NCBI GenBank assembly: GCA_964482495.1
Contig: CAYZXS010000005.1
Span: 1 to 64,000, forward strand
Origin: J029 sp964482495
GTDB lineage: Bacteria > Planctomycetota > UBA1135
Reading direction: 5' to 3'
Length of the DNA stretch: 64,000 bases
The notes under the pieces are model-generated. The model saw only the letters and a program-made list of their open reading frames with translations. It searched no databases and was not told where the DNA came from. Shown piece after piece: positions 1-9,102 of the stretch. The translations under genes were made by a program, and so were the position numbers. How positions within the stretch are numbered: position 1 is the first letter of the stretch; each line of letters begins with the position of its first letter.

Positions 1-1907
1 TGCCGCTGCTCCTGGCGGCGGCGGCGCTGGGCTGGTCGCGGGCCCCGGCGCCGGTCCCCGCCCTGGAGCGCCCGCCCCGCGCCGTAGAGCTGACCGGCCG
101 CCTCGCCAGCTGCCGCGCCCTCGAGGACGGCACCGCGGTCGGCGAACTCGACCGGCTGCGGCGGGTGGACGGCCAGCCGCTGGACCGGGCCGGCCGCCGC
201 CTCCGCTTCCACAGTCCTCAGGGACTGCCGCCCGCGGGCCGCCTGCGCTGCGCCGGCCTGCTGAGCGCCGACGGCGGCTGGCTGCGGCTCGAGAGGGCGG
301 TCTGGACCCCGCTGCCCGGTCACGGACCAGGGGCGGTGCAACGGCTGCGACAGGCCATCCGGCTCCGCTTGGAGGCCCGCCTGGGCCCCGAGGAGAGCGC
401 CATGGCGATCGCCTTGCTGCTCGGCGACCGCGGCGCCATCCCCGAGCGCCGCTACGGCCCCTACCGCGGCCTCGGTCTGCTGCACCTGCTCGCGGTCTCG
501 GGCATGCACCTGTGGCTCTGGGACGCGATGCTGCGCCGGAGCCTGCCGGCCCGGCTGCGGTGGCTGCGGCTGCCCCTGCTCGGCCTCACGGCGCTGCTCG
601 CCGGGGGCCGTCCACCCGTGGTGCGGGCGCTCGCGGTGGTCTGCCTGCGCGACCTGGCGGCTCGTCGCGGCTGGCGCGTGCCATCGCTGCAGCTGTGGGC
701 CGGTGCCCTGTGGGCCGAGCTGGCCCTGCTCCCGGCCCGGCCGGCCGAGCTCGGCCTGGTGCTGTCCTACACCGCCACCGGCGCCCTGATCGTGGCGGCC
801 GCCGGCCCCGGCGACGGCGACCGGCGCGGCCTGAGGCGGCTGCTGGCTCCGCTGCGGGCATCGACGGCCGCCTTCCTGGGTTCCGCGCCCTGGCTGCAAG
901 CGGTCCAAGGCACGCTCGAGCCGTGGTCGGTGCCGCTCACCCCCGTCCTGGCGCTGCTGCTCCCCTTGCGCCTCGGCCTGGCGCTGCTCGCCGCCCTGCC
1001 TGGCGCCGGAGCGGCCGTGGTCTGGCCCCTCGAGACCCTGGGCGCCGCGGAGGGCGCGATGCTGCGCGCCCTCGACACCCTGCCGGCGACCCCCCTGCCC
1101 GCGCCGCGCTGGCCCAGCGGCCTGCTCGGCCTGCTCTGCGGGGCTTCGCTGGTCTTGCTCACCGCGCGCCGGGCGGGGCTCAGGGCGGCCGCAGGGGCCG
1201 CCGCGGGGGCGCTCAGCGCCGCCCTGCTGGTCGGGGTAACGGGGCCAGCGCAACCGGGGCTGGTGGCCTTGCCGGTGGGGCACGGCTTGGGCGTCGTCGT
1301 CGCCGGCTACCGGGACAGCGTCGTCTTCGACCTCGGCAGCTCCGAGCACCGGCCGCGGCGCCTGGTGGACCGGATCCTGCTCCCGGAGCTGCACCGCCGC
1401 CGCTGGCCGCCGCCCCGCTTCCACCTCGCCAGCCACCAGGACTTGGACCACGTCTCGGGGCTCGGCCGACTGCGCCGGGAGCTGGGCAGCTCGGAGATCC
1501 GCGCCGCCCCGGGGCGCTCGCGGCGGGTGCCGGGCCTCGAACCCTGGACGGCGGTGGCTCACGGCAGCCGGCCGGCTGAGCCGAGCGATTCCAACGGCCG
1601 GGGCCAGATCCTCGAGCTGACCGGACCGCCCGGCCGCGTCGTGCTGATCGGCGACCAGGAGGGCTGGGCCTTGCGGCAGCTCCTGGCGATGCTGGAGCCG
1701 GGGCCGGTGGACCTGCTGCTGCTCCCCCACCACGGCCTCAGCACCGACGGCCTGGCCGAGCTGCTCGACCACCTTCAGCCGCGGCAGGTCTGGATCTCCT
1801 GCGGCCGGGACGACCTGCCGCTGCCTTGCCTGCCTCTTGTGCAACGCCGGGGCATTCCGTGGCGCACCACCCTCCGCGGCGCGCTGTGCTTCCCGGAAGC
1901 TCCGTAA
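1..1907 (+). CDS. comEC: ComEC/Rec2-family DNA uptake channel protein, 5' partial
   Basis: Inner-membrane channel that carries single-stranded DNA into the cytoplasm during natural transformation. The frame is open to the left window edge (codons from base 3), so the start is missing; about 634 residues remain. A DUF4131-like segment comes first. The competence membrane domain follows, with the family signature LLHLLAVSGMHL near base 480. The C-terminal third is a metallo-beta-lactamase-like domain with ASHQDLDHVSG near base 1430 and LPHHGLSTDG near base 1727. A GTG at 165 could be mistaken for the start, but homology-like sequence continues upstream of it. ComM follows 29 bases downstream on the same strand, so both genes concern transformation. 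Confidence 0.88.
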   Translation, partial: PLLLAAAALGWSRAPAPVPALERPPRAVELTGRLASCRALEDGTAVGELDRLRRVDGQPLDRAGRRLRFHSPQGLPPAGRLRCAGLLSADGGWLRLERAVWTPLPGHGPGAVQRLRQAIRLRLEARLGPEESAMAIALLLGDRGAIPERRYGPYRGLGLLHLLAVSGMHLWLWDAMLRRSLPARLRWLRLPLLGLTALLAGGRPPVVRALAVVCLRDLAARRGWRVPSLQLWAGALWAELALLPARPAELGLVLSYTATGALIVAAAGPGDGDRRGLRRLLAPLRASTAAFLGSAPWLQAVQGTLEPWSVPLTPVLALLLPLRLGLALLAALPGAGAAVVWPLETLGAAEGAMLRALDTLPATPLPAPRWPSGLLGLLCGASLVLLTARRAGLRAAAGAAAGALSAALLVGVTGPAQPGLVALPVGHGLGVVVAGYRDSVVFDLGSSEHRPRRLVDRILLPELHRRRWPPPRFHLASHQDLDHVSGLGRLRRELGSSEIRAAPGRSRRVPGLEPWTAVAHGSRPAEPSDSNGRGQILELTGPPGRVVLIGDQEGWALRQLLAMLEPGPVDLLLLPHHGLSTDGLAELLDHLQPRQVWISCGRDDLPLPCLPLVQRRGIPWRTTLRGALCFPEAP

Positions 1908-1936
1908 CCGCGGAGCGCCGCGTTCGTCTGCGGAGC

Positions 1937-3460
1937 ATGGCGGAGATCTACGGCGCCGCCTTGCACGGCGGCCGGGCGCGGCTGGTGCGCGTCGAGGCGC
2001 TGCTCGGGCGCGGCCTGTCGCGCGTGATCCTGGTCGGCATGCCGGACGCGGTGGCGCGGGAAGCGCGGGAGCGGCTGCCGGCAGCCCTGCGCCGGCACGG
2101 CTTCGGCTTCCCGCGCGGCAAGCTGCTGCTGAACCTGGTCCCGGCGCAGATCCCGAAGGGTGGCCTCCCGCTGGACCTGGCCCTGGCGGTGGCGGTGCTG
2201 GCGGCGCAGGGCAGCATCCAGCCGCCGTCGGGGCGCTGGCTGTTCCTGGCCGAGCTCGACCTGGAGGGACGGCTGCACCCGCCGGCCCGCGGCACCCTGT
2301 TGGCGGCTCTGGCCGCCGGCGGCGCGGAGGAGCGCTTCGCCGGCGTGGTCACGGCGCCGGCGGCCGCTCCGGAGGCCGCCCTGGCGCCCGGCTTGGCCGC
2401 CTACCCGGCCGCCGACCTCGGCGAGGTCGCGGCGCTGCTCGAGGCGCCAGGCGCGGGCTGCCCGGCCGGGCCGCTGGGCGACGACGACCGACCGCCGGCG
2501 CCGCTGCCGCTCGAGGACGTGCGCGGCCAAGAGCTCGGCCGCTGGGCGGCGGTCGTGGCCGCGGCGGGCCGGCACCCGGTGCTCCTCCAAGGGCCACCGG
2601 GCACCGGCAAGAGCATGCTGGCGCGGCGGCTGGTGGAGCTGCTTCCGCCGCTGCGCGACCGGGAGGCGCTGGAGCTGGCCAAGGTCGAGGCCGCCCTCGG
2701 CCGCGTCCGGGCGATGCCGCGGCGGCCGCCGCTGCGGGCGCCGCACTGCTCGGCCTCGGTCCAGGCCCTGCTCGGCGGCGGCCAGCCGCTGCGTCCGGGC
2801 GAGCTCTCCCGCGCCCACGGCGGAGTCCTGTTCCTGGACGAGCTGCCGGAATTCGCCCGCCCAGCGCTCGAGGGGCTCCGACAGCCGCTCGAGGACGCCG
2901 AGGTCCGGCTCCAACGGGCCCGCGAGTGGGCCACCTTCCCGGCCGATGCCCTGCTCGTCGGCGCCTGCAACCCCTGCCCCTGCGGCTACCTCGGCCACCG
3001 CAAAGTGCCGTGCCGCTGCACCCCGGCGCGGCTCGCGCAGTACCGCCTGCGCGTCAGCGGCCCGCTGCTCGACCGCTTCGACCTGTTCGTGGAGATGGGC
3101 CCCGTACCGGCGGAGGCGCTGGACGGCCCGCCCAGCTCCCCCACCAGCGCCGAGGCGAAGCTCGCGATCGGGCGGGCGCGGGCGCGGCAGGCGGAACGCG
3201 AGGACTCGGGCGGCTTCGGCCCCGCCGGCCGCGCTAGCTTGGAACAGCTGCAGGACGCTGGGGTGTCCGGAGAGGCCCGCCGGCTGCTCCGCCGCGCCTG
3301 CACCCAACTCCACCTGAGCGGCCGCGGCCACTTGCGCTGCCTGCGGGTGGCGCGCAGCGTCGCCGACCTGGACGGGGCCGGCGCGGTCGAGGCCGTGCAC
3401 CTGCAGCGGGCGCTGCACTACCGCCGGCTCAACCCGGAGGGGGAAGCCGCCACAAGCTGA
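1937..3460 (+). CDS. comM: YifB/ComM family Mg-chelatase-like AAA+ ATPase
   Basis: A 507-residue hexameric AAA+ helicase family; ComM promotes branch migration during integration of transforming DNA. The N-terminal ChlI-like domain (residues 1-170) contains the typical LVGMPDAVAREARERLPAAL stretch. Walker A GPPGTGKS lies at 219-226 and Walker B LFLDE near 298-302. The family signature ACNPCPCGYLGH and a following Cys pair come next, and the Mg_chelatase_C domain ends the protein. I chose the ATG at 1937 because the MAEIYGAAL start matches the family; the frame runs further upstream into comEC. The 3' end overlaps the convergent membrane-protein gene by 32 bases. Confidence 0.93.
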   Translation: MAEIYGAALHGGRARLVRVEALLGRGLSRVILVGMPDAVAREARERLPAALRRHGFGFPRGKLLLNLVPAQIPKGGLPLDLALAVAVLAAQGSIQPPSGRWLFLAELDLEGRLHPPARGTLLAALAAGGAEERFAGVVTAPAAAPEAALAPGLAAYPAADLGEVAALLEAPGAGCPAGPLGDDDRPPAPLPLEDVRGQELGRWAAVVAAAGRHPVLLQGPPGTGKSMLARRLVELLPPLRDREALELAKVEAALGRVRAMPRRPPLRAPHCSASVQALLGGGQPLRPGELSRAHGGVLFLDELPEFARPALEGLRQPLEDAEVRLQRAREWATFPADALLVGACNPCPCGYLGHRKVPCRCTPARLAQYRLRVSGPLLDRFDLFVEMGPVPAEALDGPPSSPTSAEAKLAIGRARARQAEREDSGGFGPAGRASLEQLQDAGVSGEARRLLRRACTQLHLSGRGHLRCLRVARSVADLDGAGAVEAVHLQRALHYRRLNPEGEAATS

Positions 3461-5090
3461 AGCCGCCCTCGGCGACCAGCTCGGTCGCGCCTGGCGCGGC
3501 CGCCACCGCGGGGCCGCCTGGATCGGCGTCCCGCAGCAGCACCAGCAACGGCCGGCCCGGGAAGCGGCTCCGCAGCTCGGCCAGCAGGGCCGGCGCGTCC
3601 AGCCCCGAGCGCGGGGCGTACAGCGCCGCGGCGCATCGTGTCCGGAACTCCAGGTCGGGCTGCCCCTCGTTGTGGACTTGGAGTTGATCGACCACCAGCG
3701 GGTGGCGGAGCAGCGGCGCGAGCGGATGGCCTTGGACCCGGCCGCCGCCCAGCTGGCCGGCGAGGCCGACCGGGTCCGCCACCAGGGCCGCGCGCGGATC
3801 GGCCGCGGCTTCGGCGGCGAGCACGGCCTCCGGGATCGCCTGCGCGTAGCCCGGACGGAACCGCAGCTCCCCGCCCTCGGCCGCGAGCGGCAGGGGCGGG
3901 CTCTGTTCCGCCCAGCTCAGGTAGGCCCCCGGGACCAGCGCCGTGGTCGGCAGCGCTAGGGCCAGGAAGGCCCAGGGCAGCCAGGCGCGGCGGCGGCCGA
4001 GGGCCGCCAGGCCGGCGCCGGCGGGCAGGGCCCAGAACAAGGCCCCGAGCCGGGCCATCTTGTACTCGTTGCCCCAGGGCAGCTCGGCCCAGCCGAGGAG
4101 CAGGCCGGCGGCGAGGGCGGCCACGGCCCAGCGCCAGCGCAGCGCCCGCTCGAGTTCGCGCCAGCCGGCGGCGGCGGCGGCGAGCAGCAAGACCAACGGG
4201 CCGAACCAGTCGGCCAACGGCCGGCCGCCCAGCTGGACCTGGACCTCGGGGCCGCCCTCGGCCGCCGGCTGGAAGGCGGGCAGCAGGAAAGGCAGCGCCA
4301 CCAGCACCGCCAGGGTCCCCGCCAAGGGCCAGACCAGGCGCCGGCGCCAGCCGCCCCGCGCCAGCTCGGGCGCCAGCCAGACGGCCATCAACAGGCCGCC
4401 GAATGCTCCGACCAGCGGATTGATCGCCAAGGCCGCGCCAGCCGCCAGGCCCGTGCGGGCAGGCCGCGCCGCTGCCGGCCGGATCGCCCCCGCCAGGGCC
4501 CACAGGCTGAAGGGCAGCGCCAGGGCGAAGGACGAGACGTTCAGGAACTTGGGCAGGAAGGCTTGCAACCGCTGGTCCCAGCCGAGCGGCGTGCCCGCGA
4601 AGGTCATCGGGGCCAAGCGCATCACCGGCGCCGCGCCGTCCGGGAGGTCGCCGGATGCCACCACCAGGCCGATCCAGCCGAGGGCGTTGAAGCCGAAGAC
4701 CGCCGCCACGAAGGCCCAGCGCCGCGCGCTCGCCGTCAGACCGAAGGCGCGGCCGAGGGCGTCCAGAGCAGGTCCGAAGAGCAGGGCCGCCAGCACGTTG
4801 AGCAAGGCGAAGCCCCACAGCGGCCCGAACCCGAGCTTGCCGACCAGCACCCCAAGCGCCGGATAGAGCGTGTAGTAGCGGAGCGGCGCGCCGGCGTGGT
4901 AGGGGTTCTCCGGCGTCAAGCCATGCTCGAGCACCGCCTGCCCGACCTCGACGTGGAGGAAGCCGTGGTAGGAGGCGCGCACCACGTCCCCCCCGAGCCC
5001 CAGGAGCAGCAGCACCACCATCGCCAGGGCGGCGCCTTCGATCCAGCCGGCCCGGGCGCCGCCGCCGGCGCCGCCGTTCAGCGGGGCCAT
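3429..5090 (-). CDS. Polytopic membrane protein of GT-C-like architecture, function unknown
   Basis: About 553 residues. A short Gly-rich N-terminus leads into a first membrane helix (IEGAALAMVVLLLLGLGG). A loop containing HVEVGQAV and PYHAGAPLRYYTLYP follows, then roughly ten more hydrophobic helices and a soluble C-terminal domain of about 150 residues. The layout of a first long loop, many helices and a C-terminal globular part resembles GT-C glycosyltransferases and DUF2079-like proteins, but I cannot name a family. The ATG at 5090 overlaps the end of the upstream sulfatase-fold gene by 13 bases, so the two are probably co-translated. A role in modifying a surface glycan is possible but not shown. 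Confidence 0.6.
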   Translation of the reverse strand: MAPLNGGAGGGARAGWIEGAALAMVVLLLLGLGGDVVRASYHGFLHVEVGQAVLEHGLTPENPYHAGAPLRYYTLYPALGVLVGKLGFGPLWGFALLNVLAALLFGPALDALGRAFGLTASARRWAFVAAVFGFNALGWIGLVVASGDLPDGAAPVMRLAPMTFAGTPLGWDQRLQAFLPKFLNVSSFALALPFSLWALAGAIRPAAARPARTGLAAGAALAINPLVGAFGGLLMAVWLAPELARGGWRRRLVWPLAGTLAVLVALPFLLPAFQPAAEGGPEVQVQLGGRPLADWFGPLVLLLAAAAAGWRELERALRWRWAVAALAAGLLLGWAELPWGNEYKMARLGALFWALPAGAGLAALGRRRAWLPWAFLALALPTTALVPGAYLSWAEQSPPLPLAAEGGELRFRPGYAQAIPEAVLAAEAAADPRAALVADPVGLAGQLGGGRVQGHPLAPLLRHPLVVDQLQVHNEGQPDLEFRTRCAAALYAPRSGLDAPALLAELRSRFPGRPLLVLLRDADPGGPAVAAAPGATELVAEGGFSLWRLPPPG

Positions 5091-6451
5091 GACTCCGGCG
5101 GCCGGCAGCCGTCGATCGCGAACCACTCCGGGTGGACCAGGGCGTCGAGCGCCTTGGCGTTGCCCTCGGTCCGCGGGAAGGTCTGGACCTCGGCCAGTTC
5201 CAAGCCGTCCAGCCACTGGTTCAGCGCCGCCAGCAGCCGCCCGACCTCATCGGGGTGCTGGCTGGCCACGTCGGCGAGCTCCAGCGGATCGGCCTGGCGG
5301 TCGTAGAGCGCCAGCTCCGGGTAGGGGAAGCGGCCGCCGCTCTTGGGCGTCGGCGGCTCGTGCGGACCGTCGGGCAGGTGGTCGCAGGGCGAGGTCACCA
5401 GGGTCCAGCGGTCGTCGCGGATGCTCCAGAACTCGCGCTGCCAGGTCGAGACGAAGTAGCGCCGGCCGGCCGGCTCGCGCCCCATCGCCAGCGGCAGCAC
5501 GTCGGCCAAGGCGACGCCGCCGGCGCGGCGCTCGCCCGCCGTCCAGCCGGGACCGGCGATCACCAGCGGCACGCGGGTGACGCCGGCGTAGAGGCTCTTG
5601 GCGTGCAGGAAGTAGCCGTGGCGGTCGCCGAGCTCCTCGCCGTGGTCGGAGCTGAACACCACCACCGCGTTCTCGAGCAGGCCGCCGCGGCCGGCTTCGC
5701 GGTAGAGGGCGTCGAGGCCGGCGAGGAAGTCGCGCGCCATGCTGCTGGCGTAGCGCACGTCACCGTCGTACAGCGCCTTCAACTGCGCGGTGGTCTCCGG
5801 GTCCGCCGCCTCCGGCTCGCGGTTGAGCCGGAACAGGGTGTCGTTGTCGCCGCGGGGACCGTCCGGGTCCGACCAGAGGTCGTGCTCCGCCGGAGGCGCG
5901 TAGGGCTGGTGCGGGGCCATGAAGTGGGCCCAGAGGAGGAGCGGCTCCCCGGCCTCGAGCGCCGGCGCGGCCAGCTGGAGCAGGTCGTCGCCGACCTCGG
6001 GCTCGCGCTGCTTGGGGCGAAGGGCGTAGTCCTCGAAGCCGCGGTGGATGCCGTAGGCCGGGACCACGGAGGCGTTGGCGCAGCGGCCGAAGGTGCGATA
6101 GCCGCGCTGACGCAGCTCCTCGGCGTAGGTCGGGCCCTGCATCACCGTCATGTGGGTCAGGGCGCCGTGCTCGAGCGGCTCGCGCCCAGTCCACAGCGTG
6201 GCCAACGAAGGGACGGTCTTGCCGGCCGGCGCCCAGCAGGACTCGAAGACCGTGCCTCGTGCCCCGAGCCAGCGCGGGGACCAGGGTTCGTCGGCGGCCA
6301 GGTCGGTCTCCCGCTCGGCGCCGTAGAGGCCGAGGCGGTCCGCCCGCAGGGTGTCCACCGTGACCACGATCACGTCGAGCTCCTTGGGGCCGGTGTCGCA
6401 GCCGCAGGAGCAGAGCGCCAGCAATACGGCGCAGGACCCGAGCCATCGCAT
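5078..6451 (-). CDS. Sulfatase-fold (alkaline phosphatase superfamily) lipoprotein or secreted enzyme
   Basis: A 457-residue hydrolase of the alkaline-phosphatase/sulfatase fold. The N-terminus is a hydrophobic signal with several Cys (14, 16, 18), probably a lipobox. Metal-site motifs are VTVDTLRADRLGLYG (Asp33) and SSDHGEELGD (Asp269-His270), with MAPHQPY at 179-185. The nucleophile region reads KTVPSLATLWTG. Aligned with the sulfatase CxPxR motif, Thr79 stands where Cys or Ser would be, so a formylglycine sulfatase is unlikely; a phosphodiesterase or phosphotransferase is more plausible. The ATG at 6451 was chosen because a signal peptide begins there. It is followed by the membrane protein and preceded by the SLC13 transporter, all on one strand. 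Confidence 0.85.
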   Translation of the reverse strand: MRWLGSCAVLLALCSCGCDTGPKELDVIVVTVDTLRADRLGLYGAERETDLAADEPWSPRWLGARGTVFESCWAPAGKTVPSLATLWTGREPLEHGALTHMTVMQGPTYAEELRQRGYRTFGRCANASVVPAYGIHRGFEDYALRPKQREPEVGDDLLQLAAPALEAGEPLLLWAHFMAPHQPYAPPAEHDLWSDPDGPRGDNDTLFRLNREPEAADPETTAQLKALYDGDVRYASSMARDFLAGLDALYREAGRGGLLENAVVVFSSDHGEELGDRHGYFLHAKSLYAGVTRVPLVIAGPGWTAGERRAGGVALADVLPLAMGREPAGRRYFVSTWQREFWSIRDDRWTLVTSPCDHLPDGPHEPPTPKSGGRFPYPELALYDRQADPLELADVASQHPDEVGRLLAALNQWLDGLELAEVQTFPRTEGNAKALDALVHPEWFAIDGCRPPESWPR

Positions 6452-6528
6452 GGCGGCAGGATAGCACGCGCCGGCCGCCGCCCTCGCGCGCGCTGGAGGC
6501 GCTGGAGGCGTCGGGCGGGGCCGCGGCA

Positions 6529-8046
6529 TCAGCGCGCCCAGTCCGGGAAGCGCGACAGGTCCAGGCCCCAGCGCGGCGCGATCCACAAGAAGGTGAACAG
6601 GGTCACGAAGACCGCGGTCAGGAGGTTGAGCAGGAAGCCGGCGCGCGCCATCTGCCCGATCGTGATCCGGCCGCTGCCGAACAGGATCGCGTTCGGCGGC
6701 GTCGCCACCGGGAGCATGAAGGCGCAGCTGACGGCGAAGGTCGCTGGCACCGCCAGCAGCATCGGGCTGACCTCGGCCGAGACGCAGGCGCTGAAGGACA
6801 GCGGCAGCAGCAGCGAGATCGTCGCCGTGTTCGAGGTCACCTCGGTCAGGAAGGTCACCGCCAGCACCAGCACCGCGACCATCAGCGCCGGCGGCAGGAC
6901 GCCGACGGTGCCGCTCAAGGACTCGCCGATGGCGGTCGACAAGCCGGTGGCGTCGCAGGACTCGGCCAGCGCGAAGCCGCCGCCGAGCAGCAGCAGCACG
7001 CCCCAGGGCAGCGCCGCGCAGTCCTGCCACTCGAGCAGCGTCTTGCGCTCGCCCTCGCCGGGGAGCGAGAACAGCAGCACCACGCCGAACAGGGCCACGG
7101 TCGAATCCGAGATCGTCGCCGAGACGCCGGCCGGCAACAGCAGCTGCCAGCCGGGGATGGCGAAGGCGCCGAAGTCGGCGCCCTGGCGCGTCATCCACAG
7201 CGTCGCCACGACCACGAAGACCGCCAGCACCCGGCTCTGCGCCCGGCTGCGCGGGCCGAGCTCGGCGCCGCGGTCGCGCAGTTCGTCCAGCTCCGGAACG
7301 GTGCCCTGGGGGAGCCGCGACACCACCCGCGTCAGCACCAGCCAGGCGACCAGGAGGAAGCTCAGGGCGAAGGGCACCGCCCCCAGGAACCAGGTGCCGA
7401 AGGCGATCTCGGGCGCGTCCGGGAATCGTTCGCCCAGCAGGCCCAGCAGGACGCTGTTGGGCGCGGTCCCGATCGGCGTCGCGGTCCCGCCGATGGAGCA
7501 GGCGTAGGCGATGCCGAGCAGCAAGGGCGGGCCGAGCCGGCGCGAGTCCTCGGGGCGGCAGGCGTCGATCACGGCCACCGCCACCGGCAGCATCAGCAGC
7601 GCCGTGCTGGTGTTGCTGACGAACATGCTCAGCAGGGCGGCCACGGCCATGAAGCCGAACACCACCCAGCGCGGCCGGGTGCCGAAGAGGCGCAGCGCCC
7701 GCAGCGCGAAGCGGCGGTGCAGCTGGTAGCGCTCGAGCGCCAGGGCCAGGATGAAGCCGCCGAGGAACAGCAGCAGGATGTCCTTGAAGTAGAAGGGGGC
7801 GACCTGCTTCGCCGGCAGGGCCCCAGTGGCGGGCAGCAGCATCGCCGGCAGCAGGGAGGCCACCGGCAGCGGCAGCGAGGCGGTCAGCCAGCACCAGGCG
7901 GTGAAGAAGGCCACCCCGGCGGCGGCCCGCGCCCCGCTCGGCAGCGGCGCCAGGGCGTCCAGGCGGACCAGCAGGAGCGCGAGGCCCGCCCCCGTCAAGA
8001 GGCGGACCCTCGGGTTGGCGAATGCGGAGCGAAGAAAGCGGAGCAT
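6529..8046 (-). CDS. SLC13/DASS family sodium-coupled anion or dicarboxylate transporter
   Basis: A 505-residue inner-membrane symporter. It carries the two Ser-Asn-Thr motifs that define the DASS substrate and sodium sites: MFVSNTSTALLMLP (SNT at 144-146) and EVTSNTATISLLLPL (SNT at 405-407). The accompanying loops GGTATPIGTAPN and PVATPPNAILFG are also present. Length and helix pattern fit the family. The substrate (di- or tricarboxylate, sulfate or phosphate) cannot be told from sequence. The gene is divergent from proline dehydrogenase across 63 bases and is followed, on its own strand, by the sulfatase-fold gene after about 77 bases. Confidence 0.93.
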   Translation of the reverse strand: MLRFLRSAFANPRVRLLTGAGLALLLVRLDALAPLPSGARAAAGVAFFTAWCWLTASLPLPVASLLPAMLLPATGALPAKQVAPFYFKDILLLFLGGFILALALERYQLHRRFALRALRLFGTRPRWVVFGFMAVAALLSMFVSNTSTALLMLPVAVAVIDACRPEDSRRLGPPLLLGIAYACSIGGTATPIGTAPNSVLLGLLGERFPDAPEIAFGTWFLGAVPFALSFLLVAWLVLTRVVSRLPQGTVPELDELRDRGAELGPRSRAQSRVLAVFVVVATLWMTRQGADFGAFAIPGWQLLLPAGVSATISDSTVALFGVVLLFSLPGEGERKTLLEWQDCAALPWGVLLLLGGGFALAESCDATGLSTAIGESLSGTVGVLPPALMVAVLVLAVTFLTEVTSNTATISLLLPLSFSACVSAEVSPMLLAVPATFAVSCAFMLPVATPPNAILFGSGRITIGQMARAGFLLNLLTAVFVTLFTFLWIAPRWGLDLSRFPDWAR

Positions 8047-8109
8047 CGAACCTGGCGGGATGCCGGCTGCGAGGCCATCCTATGCGCTCGACCGCCCACG
8101 AACGACCGC

Positions 8110-9051
8110 ATGACCTGGTTCGACCGCCTGCTCGTGCTCGGAATGCCCCTGGTTCCGCGCCCCTTCGTCCGACGCCTCGGCCGGCGCTACGTCGCCGGGG
8201 AGGAGCGCCCCGCCGCGCTCGAGCTCGGCGCCCGGCTGGAGTCCGCCGGCTACGGCGTCACCTACGACGTGCTCGGCGAGTCGGTCTCCGACCGCTCCGA
8301 CGTCGAGGCGGCGCTCGAGGAGTACCGGGCGCTGTTCCGCGACCTGCGGGGGCGCGGCCTGGAGCTGAACTTGTCGACCAAGCCGACCCAGATGGGGCTG
8401 CTGATCGACGAGGACCTGTGCTTCGATGCCGTCTCCGAGCTGGTGGCGATGGCGGCCGAGCACGGCGGCTTCGTCCGCTACGAGATGGAGGACTCCCCCA
8501 CCACCGACGCCACGCTGCGGGTCTTCGCGCGGCTGCGCCAGGCGCACGGCGGCCGGGTCGGCTGCGTGCTGCAGTCGATGCTGCGGCGGACCGAGGCCGA
8601 CGTCGACGCTCTGCTGGCGGACGAGCAGCCGCTCAACGTCAGGCTGGTGAAGGGCATCTACGTCGAGGCCGAGGAGGTCGCCTTCCAGGAGCCGCGGGAG
8701 ATCAACGACGCCTTCCTCGTCGCGCTTCGGCGCCTGCTCGAAGGCGGCGCCTTCGTCGGCGCGGCGACCCACGACGACGCCCTGGTCAACGGGATGCAGG
8801 CGCTGATCGCCGAGCGTCCCGAGTGGCGCGACCGCTGCGAGCTGCAGATGCTGCTGGGCGTCCGCGAGGACCTGCGCCAGCGCGCCCGCGCCGACGGCTT
8901 GCCGGTGAGGGTCTACGTGCCCTACGGCGCCCACTGGCTGCCCTACGTGCAGCGGCGGCTGCGCAAGAACCCCCGCTTGGCGCGGCTGGCGATGCTCGGC
9001 TTGTTCCGCAAGCGCGAGGCGCTCGAGGCCGGCGCCGACGCCGGCGCCTGA
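8110..9051 (+). CDS. Proline dehydrogenase, monofunctional
   Basis: A 313-residue FAD enzyme that oxidises proline to pyrroline-5-carboxylate and feeds electrons to the quinone pool. It is a TIM-barrel of the single-domain type, not a PutA fusion. Family motifs in order: ELNLSTKPTQMG, RYEMEDSPTTDATL, VLQSMLRRTEADVD, RLVKGIYVE, AATHDDAL, QMLLGVREDL and VYVPYGAHWLPYVQRRL near the C-terminus. The last holds the Arg pair that binds the substrate carboxylate. The ATG at 8110 gives the usual short N-terminus. No P5C dehydrogenase gene lies nearby. Confidence 0.95.
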   Translation: MTWFDRLLVLGMPLVPRPFVRRLGRRYVAGEERPAALELGARLESAGYGVTYDVLGESVSDRSDVEAALEEYRALFRDLRGRGLELNLSTKPTQMGLLIDEDLCFDAVSELVAMAAEHGGFVRYEMEDSPTTDATLRVFARLRQAHGGRVGCVLQSMLRRTEADVDALLADEQPLNVRLVKGIYVEAEEVAFQEPREINDAFLVALRRLLEGGAFVGAATHDDALVNGMQALIAERPEWRDRCELQMLLGVREDLRQRARADGLPVRVYVPYGAHWLPYVQRRLRKNPRLARLAMLGLFRKREALEAGADAGA

Positions 9052-9102
9052 GCCCGGCGGCGAGCCCCCGTCGTCACCCGACGCCGCCCCCCCGCCCTCG
9101 GA

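Noticed and set aside
165..1907. GTG at 165 as the true start of comEC
   Set aside because: The frame continues to the window edge with sequence (VELTGRLASCRALEDG) that fits the DUF4131 domain, so the gene is cut rather than short.
5078..7894. A longer start for the sulfatase-fold gene, reaching back through the SLC13 gene
   Set aside because: The extra 480 codons are a shadow of the transporter. A signal peptide begins at 6451 and defines the true start.
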